From positions 3,410,001 through 3,474,000 of the forward strand of contig NZ_CP098740.1 in assembly GCF_026167665.1 (NCBI RefSeq): DNA of 64,000 nucleotides. The letters run 5' to 3'. This DNA is from Streptomyces drozdowiczii. Its GTDB lineage: Bacteria > Actinomycetota > Actinomycetes > Streptomycetales > Streptomycetaceae. A program made the translations under genes and the position numbers. Below, piece by piece: positions 16,727-25,360 of this stretch (position 1 is its first letter; every line of letters starts with the position of its first letter). Under the pieces are notes generated by a model. It did no database searches. It saw only the letters and a program-made list of their open reading frames with translations, and was not told where the DNA came from.

Positions 16727-18649
16727 ATGACAGCCACCGCCCCGCCCTTCGGGCCGCCCCCGTCCGCCTTGCGCCGGCCGCTCGCCGCGGCCGGACTCCT
16801 CACCGCGCTGCTCGGCGCGGTACTCGGCCTGCTGCTGGCCGTCGCGGCCCCCGCGTCGGCCCACGCCGCGCTCACCGGGAGCGATCCGCAGGACGGGGCG
16901 GTGGTCGCCACGGCACCCACGCAGGTCACCCTCACCTTCTCCGAACAGGTCGCCCTCGGTCCGGACTCCATCCGCGTCCTGGACCCCTCGGGCAAGCGCG
17001 CCGACACCAAGGCCGCCCCGCGCGACCTGCACAGCGGGTCCACCGTGAGATACGGCGTCGCCCTGCGCGGCGGCCTCGACGACGGCACGTACACCGTGGC
17101 CTGGCAGGCGGTCTCCGCCGACAGCCACCCGGTCTCCGGGGCCTTCACCTTCTCCATCGGAGCGCCCTCCGAGACCACCGTCGCCCTCCCCGACAGCGAG
17201 GCCGGCGGCGGGCTCGTCGGCACGCTCTACGACATCGCGCGCTACGCCGCGTACGCCGGCTTCATCGTGCTCGCGGGCGGCGCCGCCTTCGTCCTGGCCT
17301 GCTGGCAGCGCGGTGCGGGTGCGCGACCGCTGCAACGTCTGGTGGTACGCGGCTGGCTGACGCTCACCGCGGCGACGATCGCGATGCTGCTCCTGCGCAG
17401 CTCGTACACCGGCTCCGGAAAGCTCGGCGACGTCCTCGACCTGGACGGCCTCAAGGCAGTCCTCGACACCAAGCCCGGTGCCGCCCTGGTCTCGCGGCTC
17501 CTGCTGCTCGGCGCCGGCGCGCTGTTCGTGGCGGTGCTCTTCGGCACGTACGCCAAGCGCGAGGACCCGCGCGAGAAGAGGGACCTCACCTTCGGCCTCG
17601 CCATCGGCGGCGCGGTCATCGCCGCCGGTATCGCCGGCACCTGGGCGCTCGCCGAGCACGCGTCGACCGGCATCCAGCCCGGCATCGCCATGCCCGTGGA
17701 CGTGCTCCACCTGCTGGCCGTCGCCGCCTGGCTGGGCGGGCTCGTGGCGCTGCTGACCGCCTTGTACCGCACGCCCGACCTGACGTCGGCGGCCGTACGC
17801 CGCTTCTCCACGATCGCCTTCGTCAGCGTGGTCGTCCTCGTCGCGACGGGCGTCTACCAGTCGTGGCGCCAGGTCGGTACGTGGTCGGCGCTGACCGGTA
17901 CGGGTTACGGGCAGCTGCTGCTGGTCAAGGTGGGGCTCGTCGCCGTCCTGGTGGGCATCGCGTCGATGTCGCGCCGGTGGACGGGGAAGCTCGCGGAGGG
18001 CGGCGATGCCCCGGCCGCGGTCACGCCCGAGGCCGACGAGGAGCCCGAGGCCGAACCGGACACCGCCGAGGACCCCGCGCGGGCCGCTCAGCTCGCCCGG
18101 CAGCGGGCCGCAGTGGCCACCGCCGAGAAGAAGCGGATACGCGACGCCGACCCCGGCCGGTCGGGCCTGCGCCGCTCCGTACTGGCCGAGGTCGGCGTCG
18201 CCGTGGCGCTGCTCGCGGTGACCACCGTCCTCACGTCGACCGAGCCGGGCCGTACGCAGGAAGAGGCGGCACGCTCCACGTCGGCGGCGGCCGGGCCCGT
18301 GGACAGCGGCCCCGTCAACCTCGCGCTGCCCTTCGACACGGGCGGTGCGAACGGCAAGGGCACGGTACGGATGGACATCGACCCGGGCCGCACCGGCGCC
18401 AACGTGATCCACCTGTGGATCGAGGACCCCGCCAAGAAGCCCATGGACGTCCCCGAGGTGAAGATCGCCTTCACCCTGGAGTCCAAGGACATCGGCCCCC
18501 TGCCGGTCGTCCCGGTCCGGCTGACCGAGGGGCACTGGACCGCCACCGGCCTCCAGCTCCCGATCGCGGGCGACTGGAAGGTCGCGGTGACGGTGCGGAC
18601 CTCCGACATCGACCAGACGACGGTCGACAAGAACGTGAAGATCGGCTGA
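16727..18649 (+). CDS. CopC-CopD fusion (YcnJ-like) copper uptake/handling membrane protein
   Basis: 640 residues. A signal segment (about 20-45) ends in APASA, so the mature chain begins with His46 (HAALTGSDPQDG), the N-terminal Cu(II) ligand of CopC. A second CopC ligand region is SADSHPVSGAFTF. A CopD-type bundle of about eight membrane helices follows at about 165-425 and again near 490. The C-terminal 120 residues (TGANVIHLWIEDP, LPIAGDWKVAVTV) look like an extracellular YtkA-type domain. The fusion would capture periplasmic copper and conduct it across or along the membrane. The gene follows the PCuAC gene by 14 bp and precedes the DyP peroxidase gene by eight. Confidence 0.88.
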   Translation: MTATAPPFGPPPSALRRPLAAAGLLTALLGAVLGLLLAVAAPASAHAALTGSDPQDGAVVATAPTQVTLTFSEQVALGPDSIRVLDPSGKRADTKAAPRDLHSGSTVRYGVALRGGLDDGTYTVAWQAVSADSHPVSGAFTFSIGAPSETTVALPDSEAGGGLVGTLYDIARYAAYAGFIVLAGGAAFVLACWQRGAGARPLQRLVVRGWLTLTAATIAMLLLRSSYTGSGKLGDVLDLDGLKAVLDTKPGAALVSRLLLLGAGALFVAVLFGTYAKREDPREKRDLTFGLAIGGAVIAAGIAGTWALAEHASTGIQPGIAMPVDVLHLLAVAAWLGGLVALLTALYRTPDLTSAAVRRFSTIAFVSVVVLVATGVYQSWRQVGTWSALTGTGYGQLLLVKVGLVAVLVGIASMSRRWTGKLAEGGDAPAAVTPEADEEPEAEPDTAEDPARAAQLARQRAAVATAEKKRIRDADPGRSGLRRSVLAEVGVAVALLAVTTVLTSTEPGRTQEEAARSTSAAAGPVDSGPVNLALPFDTGGANGKGTVRMDIDPGRTGANVIHLWIEDPAKKPMDVPEVKIAFTLESKDIGPLPVVPVRLTEGHWTATGLQLPIAGDWKVAVTVRTSDIDQTTVDKNVKIG

Positions 18650-18657
18650 GCAGGACC

Positions 18658-19944
18658 GTGAGCGGAAAAAGCAAGAACAGCGACACCAGCAACACCCCTG
18701 CCCTCTCCCGGCGGCGGCTGCTCTCCACCGCGGGCGCCGCCGGGGCGACCGGGCTGGTCCTCGGCGCGGCCGGCGGCGCCACCGGCTATGCCGCGACCCG
18801 GGACGAGGCACCGGCCGCGCTGACCACGGTCGGCTCCACCGAGGTGATGTTTCACGGGAAACATCAACCGGGGATCACCACTCCGCTTCAGGCATCCGGT
18901 CATCTGATCGCCTTCGACCTCGCCCCCGGGGCCGGGCGCAAGCAGGCCGCCGCCCTGATGCGCCGGTGGTCCGCGGTGGCCCAGCGGCTGATGTCCGGTG
19001 AACCCACCGAGGGCGCGGCGGACGGCCCTGGACACGACACCGGAGTCGCGCTGGACGCGGGCCCGTCCTCGCTCACCGTCACCTTCGGCTTCGGCGCCAC
19101 CTTCTTCGAACGCACGGGCCTCACCGCGCACCGCCCGCCGGGGCTCGACCCGCTGCCGCCGTTCTCCTCCGACCACCTCGACGCCGGCCGGTCCAACGGG
19201 GACCTGTGGGTCCAGATCGGCGCCGACGACGCGCTCGTGGCCTTCCACGCGCTGCGGGCCGTACAGAAGGAGGCCGCCTCGACGGCCACCGTGCGCTGGC
19301 AGATGAACGGCTTCAACCGCACGCCCGGCGCGACGGCGAAGCCGATGACCGCCCGCAACCTGATGGGCCAGATCGACGGCACCGGCAATCCGAAGCCCAC
19401 GGACGACGACTTCGCCACGCGCGTGTTCGTGCCCGGCGGCCAGGACCCGGCGTACGACTGGCTCACGGGCGGCTCGTACGCGGTGGTCCGGCGGATCCGG
19501 ATGCTCCTGGACGACTGGGAGAAGCTTCCGGTGGAACGCCAGGAGCGGGTCATCGGCCGGCGCAAGGCGGACGGCGCCCCGCTCAGCGGCGGCACCGAGA
19601 CCACCGCGATGGACCTCGACAAGGCGGGCCCGGACGGCAAGCCGCTGATCCCGGACAACGCGCACGCCCGGATCTCGTCGCCCGAACGCAACAGCGGTGC
19701 GGCGATGCTGCGCCGGCCGTTCTCGTACCACGACGGGATCTCCCGGGACGGCACGCCGGACGCCGGGCTGCTGTTCATCTGCTGGCAGGCCGACCCGCTG
19801 CGCGGCTTCGTCCCGGTGCAGCGCAAGCTGGACCGGGGGGACGCGCTCTCCCCCTTCATCCGCCACGAGGCGAGCGGGCTGTTCGCGGTGCCGGGCGGGG
19901 CGGCGGCCGGTGAGTACGTGGGCCAGCGGCTTCTGGAGTCCTGA
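18658..19944 (+). CDS. dtpA: Tat-exported dye-decolorizing heme peroxidase (DtpA-like)
   Basis: 428 residues. The N-terminus has a twin-arginine signal (SRRRLLSTAG, then a hydrophobic Ala/Gly stretch), so the folded heme protein is exported. The DyP signature GQIDGTGNPKP supplies the distal Asp (about residue 239), and a proximal His is in FSYHDGIS (about 357). Family enzymes reduce H2O2. In S. lividans DtpA is needed for maturation of the copper oxidase GlxA, which fits its place at the end of this copper operon. The GTG start follows AGCAGGA. A near-perfect parS sequence lies inside the coding region, in the same frame as the one that overlaps the cydCD start. Confidence 0.93.
   Translation: MSGKSKNSDTSNTPALSRRRLLSTAGAAGATGLVLGAAGGATGYAATRDEAPAALTTVGSTEVMFHGKHQPGITTPLQASGHLIAFDLAPGAGRKQAAALMRRWSAVAQRLMSGEPTEGAADGPGHDTGVALDAGPSSLTVTFGFGATFFERTGLTAHRPPGLDPLPPFSSDHLDAGRSNGDLWVQIGADDALVAFHALRAVQKEAASTATVRWQMNGFNRTPGATAKPMTARNLMGQIDGTGNPKPTDDDFATRVFVPGGQDPAYDWLTGGSYAVVRRIRMLLDDWEKLPVERQERVIGRRKADGAPLSGGTETTAMDLDKAGPDGKPLIPDNAHARISSPERNSGAAMLRRPFSYHDGISRDGTPDAGLLFICWQADPLRGFVPVQRKLDRGDALSPFIRHEASGLFAVPGGAAAGEYVGQRLLES
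18848..18863. promoter_or_regulatory. parS-like ParB binding site, one mismatch
   Basis: TGTTTCACGGGAAACA differs at one central base from the 16-bp parS consensus (TGTTTCACGTGAAACA). It lies in the dtpA coding sequence. Streptomyces genomes carry about 20 parS sites around oriC, so a degenerate one here is plausible but may be weak. Confidence 0.55.
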
Positions 19945-19946
19945 GC

Positions 19947-19977
19947 CGCGGAGGCCCGCCCGTACGGGCCTTCCGCG
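19947..19977 (+). terminator. Terminator of the copper operon
   Basis: A 12-bp stem with one bulged base (CGCGGAGGCCCG against CGGGCCTTCCGCG, six-base loop) starts three bases after the dtpA stop. Confidence 0.65.
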
Positions 19978-19991
19978 CCGCCACCGCGCAT

Positions 19992-19997
19992 TAGGGT
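19992..19997 (+). promoter_or_regulatory. -10 element giving a leaderless pheA transcript
   Basis: TAGGGT ends six bases before the pheA ATG, so transcription should begin at or next to the start codon. No purine-rich ribosome site of normal spacing is seen. Confidence 0.55.
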
Positions 19998-20003
19998 GAC
20001 GGT

Positions 20004-20939
20004 ATGTCCGCCACGCGCTACGCCTATCTCGGCCCCGAAGGCACCTTCACCGAGGTCGCCCTCCGTACGCTCCCGGAAGCCGCCACCCGCGAACTCGTCC
20101 CGATGGTCTCCGTACCGGCGGCTCTGGACGCGGTGCGCAACGGAACGGCCGCCGCGGCACTCGTACCGATCGAGAACTCCGTCGAGGGCGGCATCACCAC
20201 CACCCTCGACCAACTCACCAGTGGCGAGCCGCTGATGATCTACCGCGAGGTGCTGCTCTCCATCACCTTCGCGCTGCTCGTACGGCCCGGCACCGAGCTG
20301 TCCGACATCAAGACGGTCACCGCACACCCGGCCGCGCAGCCGCAGGTGCGCAACTGGATGGCCGCCCATCTCCCGCAGGCGGTATGGGAGTCGGCGGCAT
20401 CCAACGGGGACGGCGCGCGGCTCGTGCAGGAGGGCCGCTACGACGCCGCCTTCGCGGGGGAGTTCGCGGCGGAGAGGTACGGACTCGAACCGCTGGTCAC
20501 CGAGATCCACGACGCGGAGAACGCGCAGACCCGCTTCGTGCTCGTGGGCCGTCCGGCCCGGCCCTCCGCGCCGACCGGCGCGGACAAGACCTCCGTGGTG
20601 ATCTGGCTGGGCGACGACCACCCCGGTGCCCTGCTCGAACTGCTCCAGGAGTTCGCGGTGCGCGGTGTGAACCTGATGCTGATCCAGTCCCGGCCGACCG
20701 GGGCCGGCATCGGCAACTACTGCTTCGCGGTGGACGCGGAGGGCCATATCTCCGACCGCCGGGTCGGCGAGGCGCTGATGGGGCTCAAGCGCATCTGCCC
20801 CAATGTGCGATTCCTCGGCTCGTACCCGCGGGCCGGTGTGGCTCCGGAGGATGTACGCCCGCTGCGCGCGGGCACGTCCGACGCGGAGTTCACCGAGGCG
20901 TCAGACTGGCTGGCACGCAACCAGGACGGGCGGGCCTGA
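20004..20939 (+). CDS. pheA: Prephenate dehydratase
   Basis: A 311-residue protein that converts prephenate to phenylpyruvate in phenylalanine synthesis. The catalytic periplasmic-binding-protein-like domain (about 1-180) starts YAYLGPEGTFTEVALR and includes LVPIENSVEGGI and AQTRFVLV. A regulatory ACT domain follows at about 195-280 (PGALLELLQEF, NLMLIQSRPTG), which in the family binds phenylalanine for feedback control. It is a stand-alone dehydratase without a chorismate mutase domain. The start appears leaderless. A strong terminator follows immediately after the stop. Confidence 0.95.
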   Translation: MSATRYAYLGPEGTFTEVALRTLPEAATRELVPMVSVPAALDAVRNGTAAAALVPIENSVEGGITTTLDQLTSGEPLMIYREVLLSITFALLVRPGTELSDIKTVTAHPAAQPQVRNWMAAHLPQAVWESAASNGDGARLVQEGRYDAAFAGEFAAERYGLEPLVTEIHDAENAQTRFVLVGRPARPSAPTGADKTSVVIWLGDDHPGALLELLQEFAVRGVNLMLIQSRPTGAGIGNYCFAVDAEGHISDRRVGEALMGLKRICPNVRFLGSYPRAGVAPEDVRPLRAGTSDAEFTEASDWLARNQDGRA

Positions 20940-20942
20940 CCG

Positions 20943-20968
20943 AGCCCTGGGCCATGCGGCCCAGGGCT
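20943..20968 (+). terminator. pheA terminator
   Basis: A perfect 11-bp stem AGCCCTGGGCC/GGCCCAGGGCT with an ATGC tetraloop sits three bases after the pheA stop. Confidence 0.8.
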
Positions 20969-20973
20969 GCTCT

Positions 20974-21319
20974 GTGTCCACAGGTCTGGTGGGATCAGAG
21001 GATTGTCCGCGTCGGGAAAAGTTATCCACAGGCAAGGGTTTGCACCTGGGGACAAGTCGACACCGCAATCCGACATGGTCGACAAACCGACACAGCTCGC
21101 TCACACCCATCCCCAGGGCATCCGTTCGCCCTGTGTCAGCCCAATTCCGCTGATCAACTCTTTAGGGCTAGCAATTTCCACCCGAACGAGCGCGCGAAAC
21201 GGGTTTGAACCTTGAATCCACCTGTATTCACCAGCCCCCCGGAATGATCTCTTCCACGTCCACAGACTTCCCCCACAGCCTGTGGATAACTTTGACGGTC
21301 CGGCCACCCCTGTGGAAAA
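20974..21319. promoter_or_regulatory. DnaA-box-rich pheA-serS intergenic region
   Basis: This gene-free region, less GC-rich than its flanks, contains several DnaA boxes. Perfect TTATCCACA cores lie at 21022-21030 (+) and 21281-21289 (-), each inside the 13-mer GTTATCCACAGGC. One-mismatch boxes lie at 20974-20982 (GTGTCCACA), 21047-21055 (TTGTCCCCA, -) and 21311-21319 (TTTTCCACA, -). Five boxes in 350 bp, near the replication origin, suggest a DnaA-binding locus. It could titrate DnaA or regulate serS. The remaining bases up to the serS promoter hold no recognised gene. Confidence 0.6.
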
Positions 21320-21444
21320 ACTTCGCCCAACTACCCCATGGCGCAAGCCTCGTGACCGACTCGCTCCACAATGCCAAATACTGGCAATTCGGGCAAAGCA
21401 CCACGCTTGTTCCTATCGGTTCAAGTGGGCGAAGCCGACACCGG

Positions 21445-21450
21445 TAGCCT
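21445..21450 (+). promoter_or_regulatory. -10 element giving a leaderless serS transcript
   Basis: TAGCCT ends six bases before the serS GTG. GGAGGA directly abuts the GTG, too close to act as a ribosome site, which supports a transcript that starts at the initiation codon. Confidence 0.55.
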
Positions 21451-21456
21451 GGAGGA

Positions 21457-22746
21457 GTGATTGACCTTCGCCTGATTCGTGAGGACCCCGACCGTGTTCG
21501 CGCCTCCCAGCGCAACCGGGGAGAGGACGTCGCACTCGTCGATGCCCTGCTCTCCGCCGACGAACGGCGCAGGTCGTCCGGGGCCGCTTTCGATGAACTC
21601 CGTTCCGAGCAGAAATCGCTCGGCAAACTCATCCCCAAGGCTTCTCCCGAGGAGCGCGCCGAACTCCTGAGCCGCGCCGAGCAGCTCAAGGCCGACGTCA
21701 AGGCGGCCGACGCCGCCCAGGACGAGGCCGACGCGGAGACCCGGAATCTGCTGCTGCGGCTCGGCAACATCGTCCACCCGGACGTGCCGGTCGGCGGCGA
21801 GGAGGACTTCGTCGTCCTGGAGACGCACGGGACGATCCGCGACTTCGGCGCCGAGGGATTCGAGCCCAAGGACCACCTGGAGCTCGGAGAGGCGCTCGGT
21901 GCGATCGACATGGAGCGCGGCGCCAAGGTGTCCGGCTCGCGCTTCTACTACCTGACGGGCGTCGGTGCGCTCCTGGAGCTCGCCCTCGTGAACGCGGCGA
22001 TCGCCCAGGCCACCGAGGCCGGCTTCACCCCGATGCTGACCCCGACTCTGGTGCGCCCCCGCGCCATGGAGGGCACCGGCTTCCTCGGCCAGGCCGCAGA
22101 GGACGTCTACCACCTGGACAAGGACGACCAGTACCTGGTCGGCACCTCCGAGGTCCCCCTCGCCGCGTACCACATGGACGAGATCATCGACGCGGAGAAG
22201 CTGCCGCTGCGCTACGCCGGCTACTCCTCCTGCTACCGCCGCGAGGCGGGGACGTACGGCAAGGACACCCGCGGCATCTTCCGGGTGCACCAGTTCACCA
22301 AGGTCGAGATGTTCTCGTACGTCGACCCGGCGGACGCGGAGGCCGAGCACCTGCGCCTCCTGGACTGGGAGAAGCAGTGGCTCACCGGCCTCGAACTGCC
22401 CTTCCAGGTCATCGACGTCGCCAGCGGCGACCTGGGGGCCTCGGCCACCAGGAAGTACGACTGCGAGGCGTGGATCCCGACCCAGGGCAAGTACCGCGAG
22501 CTCACCTCGGCGTCCAACTGCGGCGAGTTCCAGGCGCGGCGGCTCTCGGTCCGGATGCGGGACAACCGCGACGGCAAGAAGACCATGCGGCCCCTGGCCA
22601 CGCTGAACGGCACGCTCTGCGCCGTCCCGCGCACCATCGTGGCCATCCTGGAGAACCACCAGCTGGCCGACGGTTCGGTACGGGTGCCCGAGGTGCTCCG
22701 CCCCTACCTGGGCGGGCGCGAGATCCTGGAGCCGGTCGCCAAGTGA
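21457..22746 (+). CDS. serS: Seryl-tRNA synthetase
   Basis: A 429-residue class II synthetase that charges tRNA-Ser. The N-terminal 100 or so residues form the long helical arm ([20 protein letters not shown]). The catalytic core has motif 2 ([18 protein letters not shown]) and motif 3 ([16 protein letters not shown]). Its length is standard. The start is a GTG that appears to be leaderless. The last codons overlap the next gene by GTGA, so a HAD phosphatase is translationally coupled to this housekeeping enzyme. A tRNA-Ser gene lies 18 kb to the left, unrelated in transcription. Confidence 0.97.
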   Translation: MIDLRLIREDPDRVRASQRNRGEDVALVDALLSADERRRSSGAAFDELRSEQKSLGKLIPKASPEERAELLSRAEQLKADVKAADAAQDEADAETRNLLLRLGNIVHPDVPVGGEEDFVVLETHGTIRDFGAEGFEPKDHLELGEALGAIDMERGAKVSGSRFYYLTGVGALLELALVNAAIAQATEAGFTPMLTPTLVRPRAMEGTGFLGQAAEDVYHLDKDDQYLVGTSEVPLAAYHMDEIIDAEKLPLRYAGYSSCYRREAGTYGKDTRGIFRVHQFTKVEMFSYVDPADAEAEHLRLLDWEKQWLTGLELPFQVIDVASGDLGASATRKYDCEAWIPTQGKYRELTSASNCGEFQARRLSVRMRDNRDGKKTMRPLATLNGTLCAVPRTIVAILENHQLADGSVRVPEVLRPYLGGREILEPVAK

Positions 22747-23549
22747 CCTTCCCGTACAAGCTTGTCGCGACCGACCTCGACGGCACCCTCCTGCGCGACG
22801 ACGAGACCGTCTCCGCGCGGACCCGCGAGGCACTGAAGGCCGCCGCCGGTGCCGGCGCGGCGCACATCGTCGTCACCGGCCGCGCCGTCCCGTGGACCCG
22901 GCACATCCTGGACGACCTCGGCTACGACGGCCTGGCCGTCTGCGCGCAGGGCGCTCAGGTCTACCACGCGGGTGAGCAGAGGCTGCTCACGTCGCTCACC
23001 CTGGACCGGCAGCTCGCCGGGCTCGCCCTCTCCAAGGTCGAGGCGGAGGTCGGCCCCCTGGCGCTGGCCGCGAGCCGCGACGGGCTCGACGGCGAGGTGC
23101 TGGTCGGGCCCGGTTACCGCGTGCAGGAGGGGCCGCGTCCGGCCGTCTTCGTGCAGGACCCGGCCGAGATGTGGGCCGCTCCGCTGAACAAGGTGTACAT
23201 ACAGCATCCGGACCTGGACGACGACGCACTGGCGAAGGCCGCGCGGGTGGCGGTCGGCAATCTGGTGGACGTGGTCATGGCGGGCCCGGGGGTCGTGGAG
23301 ATCCTGCCGCTGGGGCTGAGCAAGGCCACCGGCCTCTCGCTGGCCGCGCGCCGCCTGGGCGTGAAGGCCGCGGACACGATCGCCTTCGGCGACATGCCCA
23401 ACGACATCCCCATGTTCGCCTGGGCCCGGCACGGCGTGGCCATGGCCAACGCCCACGCCGATCTGAAGGCCGTCGCCCAGGAGACGACCACGTCGAACGA
23501 GAACGACGGGATCGCGGTGGTGCTGGAGCGGCTGCTGCGGGAGTCGTAG
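22743..23549 (+). CDS. Cof-type HAD-superfamily phosphatase
   Basis: A 268-residue HAD hydrolase. Motif I is [10 protein letters not shown] (nucleophile Asp), motif [11 protein letters not shown], and the class IIB cap is inserted between about residues 85 and 185. Motifs III/IV are [15 protein letters not shown] and [11 protein letters not shown]. Such Cof-type enzymes dephosphorylate sugar phosphates, nucleotides or cofactors; the substrate cannot be inferred. The GTG start overlaps the serS stop (GTGA). The protein closely resembles another HAD enzyme at 33966-34832, including the phrase [12 protein letters not shown], so the two are probably paralogues. A classic terminator follows. Confidence 0.9.
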   Translation: MTFPYKLVATDLDGTLLRDDETVSARTREALKAAAGAGAAHIVVTGRAVPWTRHILDDLGYDGLAVCAQGAQVYHAGEQRLLTSLTLDRQLAGLALSKVEAEVGPLALAASRDGLDGEVLVGPGYRVQEGPRPAVFVQDPAEMWAAPLNKVYIQHPDLDDDALAKAARVAVGNLVDVVMAGPGVVEILPLGLSKATGLSLAARRLGVKAADTIAFGDMPNDIPMFAWARHGVAMANAHADLKAVAQETTTSNENDGIAVVLERLLRES

Positions 23550-23570
23550 GACGCTCCTCTTCGTACGTAC

Positions 23571-23612
23571 GGCTCAGGGACCGGGCACCGCCTCGGTCCC
23601 TGAGCCTTTTTT
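23571..23612 (+). terminator. Rho-independent terminator with T tract
   Basis: A perfect 13-bp stem (GGCTCAGGGACCG/CGGTCCCTGAGCC, ten-base loop) is followed by TTTTTT. It is the only terminator in the window with a true T run, and it ends the serS-HAD transcript. Confidence 0.9.
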
Positions 23613-23632
23613 CTACGCCTCCCGGTTCCGGA

Positions 23633-24325
23633 TCAGCGCCTGTTGCGGCGGTTCAGCTCCTTGAGATTGCGCGCCAGGGCGTCCATGCGGTCGTCGAGCC
23701 GGACCACGTCCTCGGAGACCCCGCTGAGCCTCACGCTCATGGCGCCGACGACCTGGTGGGTCGCCTCCAGCCTGCGGTCGAGGCTGTCCAGCCGGTGCGA
23801 CATCCGGCTGAGGACCGGGCCCAGCTCCTGGAGCGCGGTGCCCACGCCGGCCAGGTGGCCTTCGACCCGGGTGACGCGGTGTTCGAGCGACGCGTATCCC
23901 GCGCGCAGGTCCTGCTCGGCGTCGAGCAGATACGTACGCACGCACCTGGCGACGTCGCTGTCGCGAAGAAGCATGGCGACGTTGAGGACGGTCCGACGGG
24001 TGTAGAGCGTCAGTTGAGCATGAGCCTGTGGATAACTTTCCCCCTGGCCCGCACCCAATAGGGACAACATGTCCCTATTAAAGATAGCCAGCTCAGAGCC
24101 TCGCAGCAGCCTGAGTCCGTTCTCTCCGAGCTCGGCCCGATGGCGCTGGGTCAGCTTTTTGACGGCCTCTGTGGATACTTCGAAGTAACGTGCCACATCC
24201 TCTGTGCGAACGTGAATTCCGTCCGGGAGCATGACAAGGCACTTCACCTTGTCCAGGGCGTCGACGCGCCCCATCTGTTCGACGCGCAGCGCGCGCGATT
24301 CGAGTAGGGCGACTTCCGTCGGCAT
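23633..24325 (-). CDS. Antirepressor-like protein with coiled-coil C-terminus, unknown function
   Basis: About 230 residues. The N-terminal part (VKCLVMLPDGIHVRTEDVARYFEV, then AVKKLTQRHRAELGENG) looks like a winged-helix or phage-antirepressor-type DNA-binding domain. A middle motif (LYTRRTVLNVAMLLRDSDVA) is shared, as I remember it, with a Streptomyces family of unknown function. The C-terminal 100 residues form heptads (LSRMSHRLDSLDRRLEATHQ, LDDRMDALARNLKELN), predicted to be a coiled coil. ATG 24325 has GGAAGG six bases upstream, and a GTG at 24415 would add 30 residues. Codon 3 positions around 24020-24100 are unusually AT-rich, and that part contains two DnaA-box-like sequences and an inverted repeat. 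Confidence 0.6.
   Translation of the reverse strand: MPTEVALLESRALRVEQMGRVDALDKVKCLVMLPDGIHVRTEDVARYFEVSTEAVKKLTQRHRAELGENGLRLLRGSELAIFNRDMLSLLGAGQGESYPQAHAQLTLYTRRTVLNVAMLLRDSDVARCVRTYLLDAEQDLRAGYASLEHRVTRVEGHLAGVGTALQELGPVLSRMSHRLDSLDRRLEATHQVVGAMSVRLSGVSEDVVRLDDRMDALARNLKELNRRNRR
24024..24178. promoter_or_regulatory. Intragenic DnaA boxes flanking a perfect inverted repeat
   Basis: Inside the antirepressor-like gene lie GCCTGTGGATAAC (24024-24036), the reverse complement of the 13-mer GTTATCCACAGGC, and TGTGGATAC (24170-24178, one mismatch to a DnaA box). Between them is a perfect 10-bp inverted repeat AATAGGGACA-aca-TGTCCCTATT (24057-24079). Local base composition is AT-rich for this genome. 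Confidence 0.5.
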
Positions 24326-24553
24326 GAGCTGCCTTCCGTTCGTGAGAGCTTCGCGGAAATGGACAGCCCTCTCCCCGGGCTTCAGGGGCGGAGGACGCTC
24401 ACGGTTGCCACTCACTCAAGGAACCGACCGACGGAGGGCTCCCCCGTCGTATCGGCCATCTGCACTTCTCACGAACGCTACGACGCCACGGATTCCAGTT
24501 GCCTCCACGCGCCGTGAACAACGCACCGATAAACGTACAGTTACGCGTAAGAC

Positions 24554-24608
24554 TGTCCGACATGTGACAACCCCCGGCCGATGACCGGGGGTTGTCACAT
24601 GTCGGACA
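24554..24608 (-). terminator. Very long perfect hairpin downstream of the ABC operon
   Basis: A perfect 24-bp inverted repeat (first half of the arm TGTCCGACATGTG, 7-base loop CCGATGA) starts nine bases beyond the stop of the last ABC gene on the minus strand. It is the terminator of that operon, and its stem is unusually long. Confidence 0.8.
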
Positions 24609-24617
24609 GCGGTCCGC

Positions 24618-25337
24618 TCACTCCTCGCCGGCCAGCTTCAGCGTGCGCAGCTTCTGCCCCGCGTACCAGGTCGCCGCGACGGTGACCACCGCCAGCAGGA
24701 CCGTGGCGAGCGGCAGACCGACGTCCGAGGTGATCGCACCGTTGCCGCCGGTCTTCTCCGCCAGCGCGAGCGACCACTGCTGCACGCTGAGCGTGCGTGC
24801 ACCCGGCACCAGGCTGCCGAACAGGGCCTCCCACACCAGCGCGTAGACGAGACCCAGCACGACCGCGTGCCGGCTGACCGTGCCCAGCAGCAGGAACAGC
24901 GCGCTGTAGGCGATCGAGGCGACCAGAGCGGCGATGGTGTACGCCACCGCGATCTGCTGGCCGTTGCCGTTGAGGATCAGGCCCGCGATCATCGTCGGCA
25001 CCGCCGAGAAGACCATGGTCACCGCGATCGCGACGATCAGCTTGGTGAAGATGATCGTCGGCCGGCTCACCGGCTTGGACAGCAGGTAGACGATCGAGCC
25101 GTCGTCGATCTCCGGGCCGATGGCGCCCGTCCCGGCGATGACGCCGATCAACGGCACCATGGTGGCGATGGCGAATCCGCCCAGGACATCCGAGGCCACC
25201 TGGTCGTCGGCCCCCGCGAACATCCGTACCGCCACCGCGATGACGATCAGCAGTGCGGGCAGGACGAAGAGGATGGCGGCCCGGCGCCGGCCGAGCAGCG
25301 CCCGGTAGGTGAGCCGGGCGACTGTGGGGTCGTACAT
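24618..25337 (-). CDS. ABC-2 type transporter permease
   Basis: A 239-residue membrane protein with about six helices (AAILFVLPALLIVIAVAV, GGFAIATMVPLIGVIAGTGAIG, LIVAIAVTMVFSAVPTMIAG, VASIAYSALFLLLGTVS, LLAVVTVAATWYAG). The phrase GSIVYLLSKPVSRPTII is typical of ABC-2 permeases. It is the last of four co-directional genes that encode two ATPase/permease pairs. The pair with the ATPase upstream probably exports a small molecule or lipid, or confers immunity; the substrate is unknown. Confidence 0.88.
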   Translation of the reverse strand: MYDPTVARLTYRALLGRRRAAILFVLPALLIVIAVAVRMFAGADDQVASDVLGGFAIATMVPLIGVIAGTGAIGPEIDDGSIVYLLSKPVSRPTIIFTKLIVAIAVTMVFSAVPTMIAGLILNGNGQQIAVAYTIAALVASIAYSALFLLLGTVSRHAVVLGLVYALVWEALFGSLVPGARTLSVQQWSLALAEKTGGNGAITSDVGLPLATVLLAVVTVAATWYAGQKLRTLKLAGEE

Positions 25338-25360
25338 GACGTCACAGCTCCTTGTCGGCC

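Noticed and set aside
21003..21447. Short frames in the pheA-serS gap
   Set aside because: They lack ribosome sites and cover a region whose structure is explained by DnaA boxes and the serS promoter.
20974..21456. The DnaA-rich gap as the chromosomal oriC
   Set aside because: Streptomyces oriC lies between dnaA and dnaN with about 19 boxes. Neither gene is here and the box number is too low, so a secondary DnaA-binding locus is more likely.
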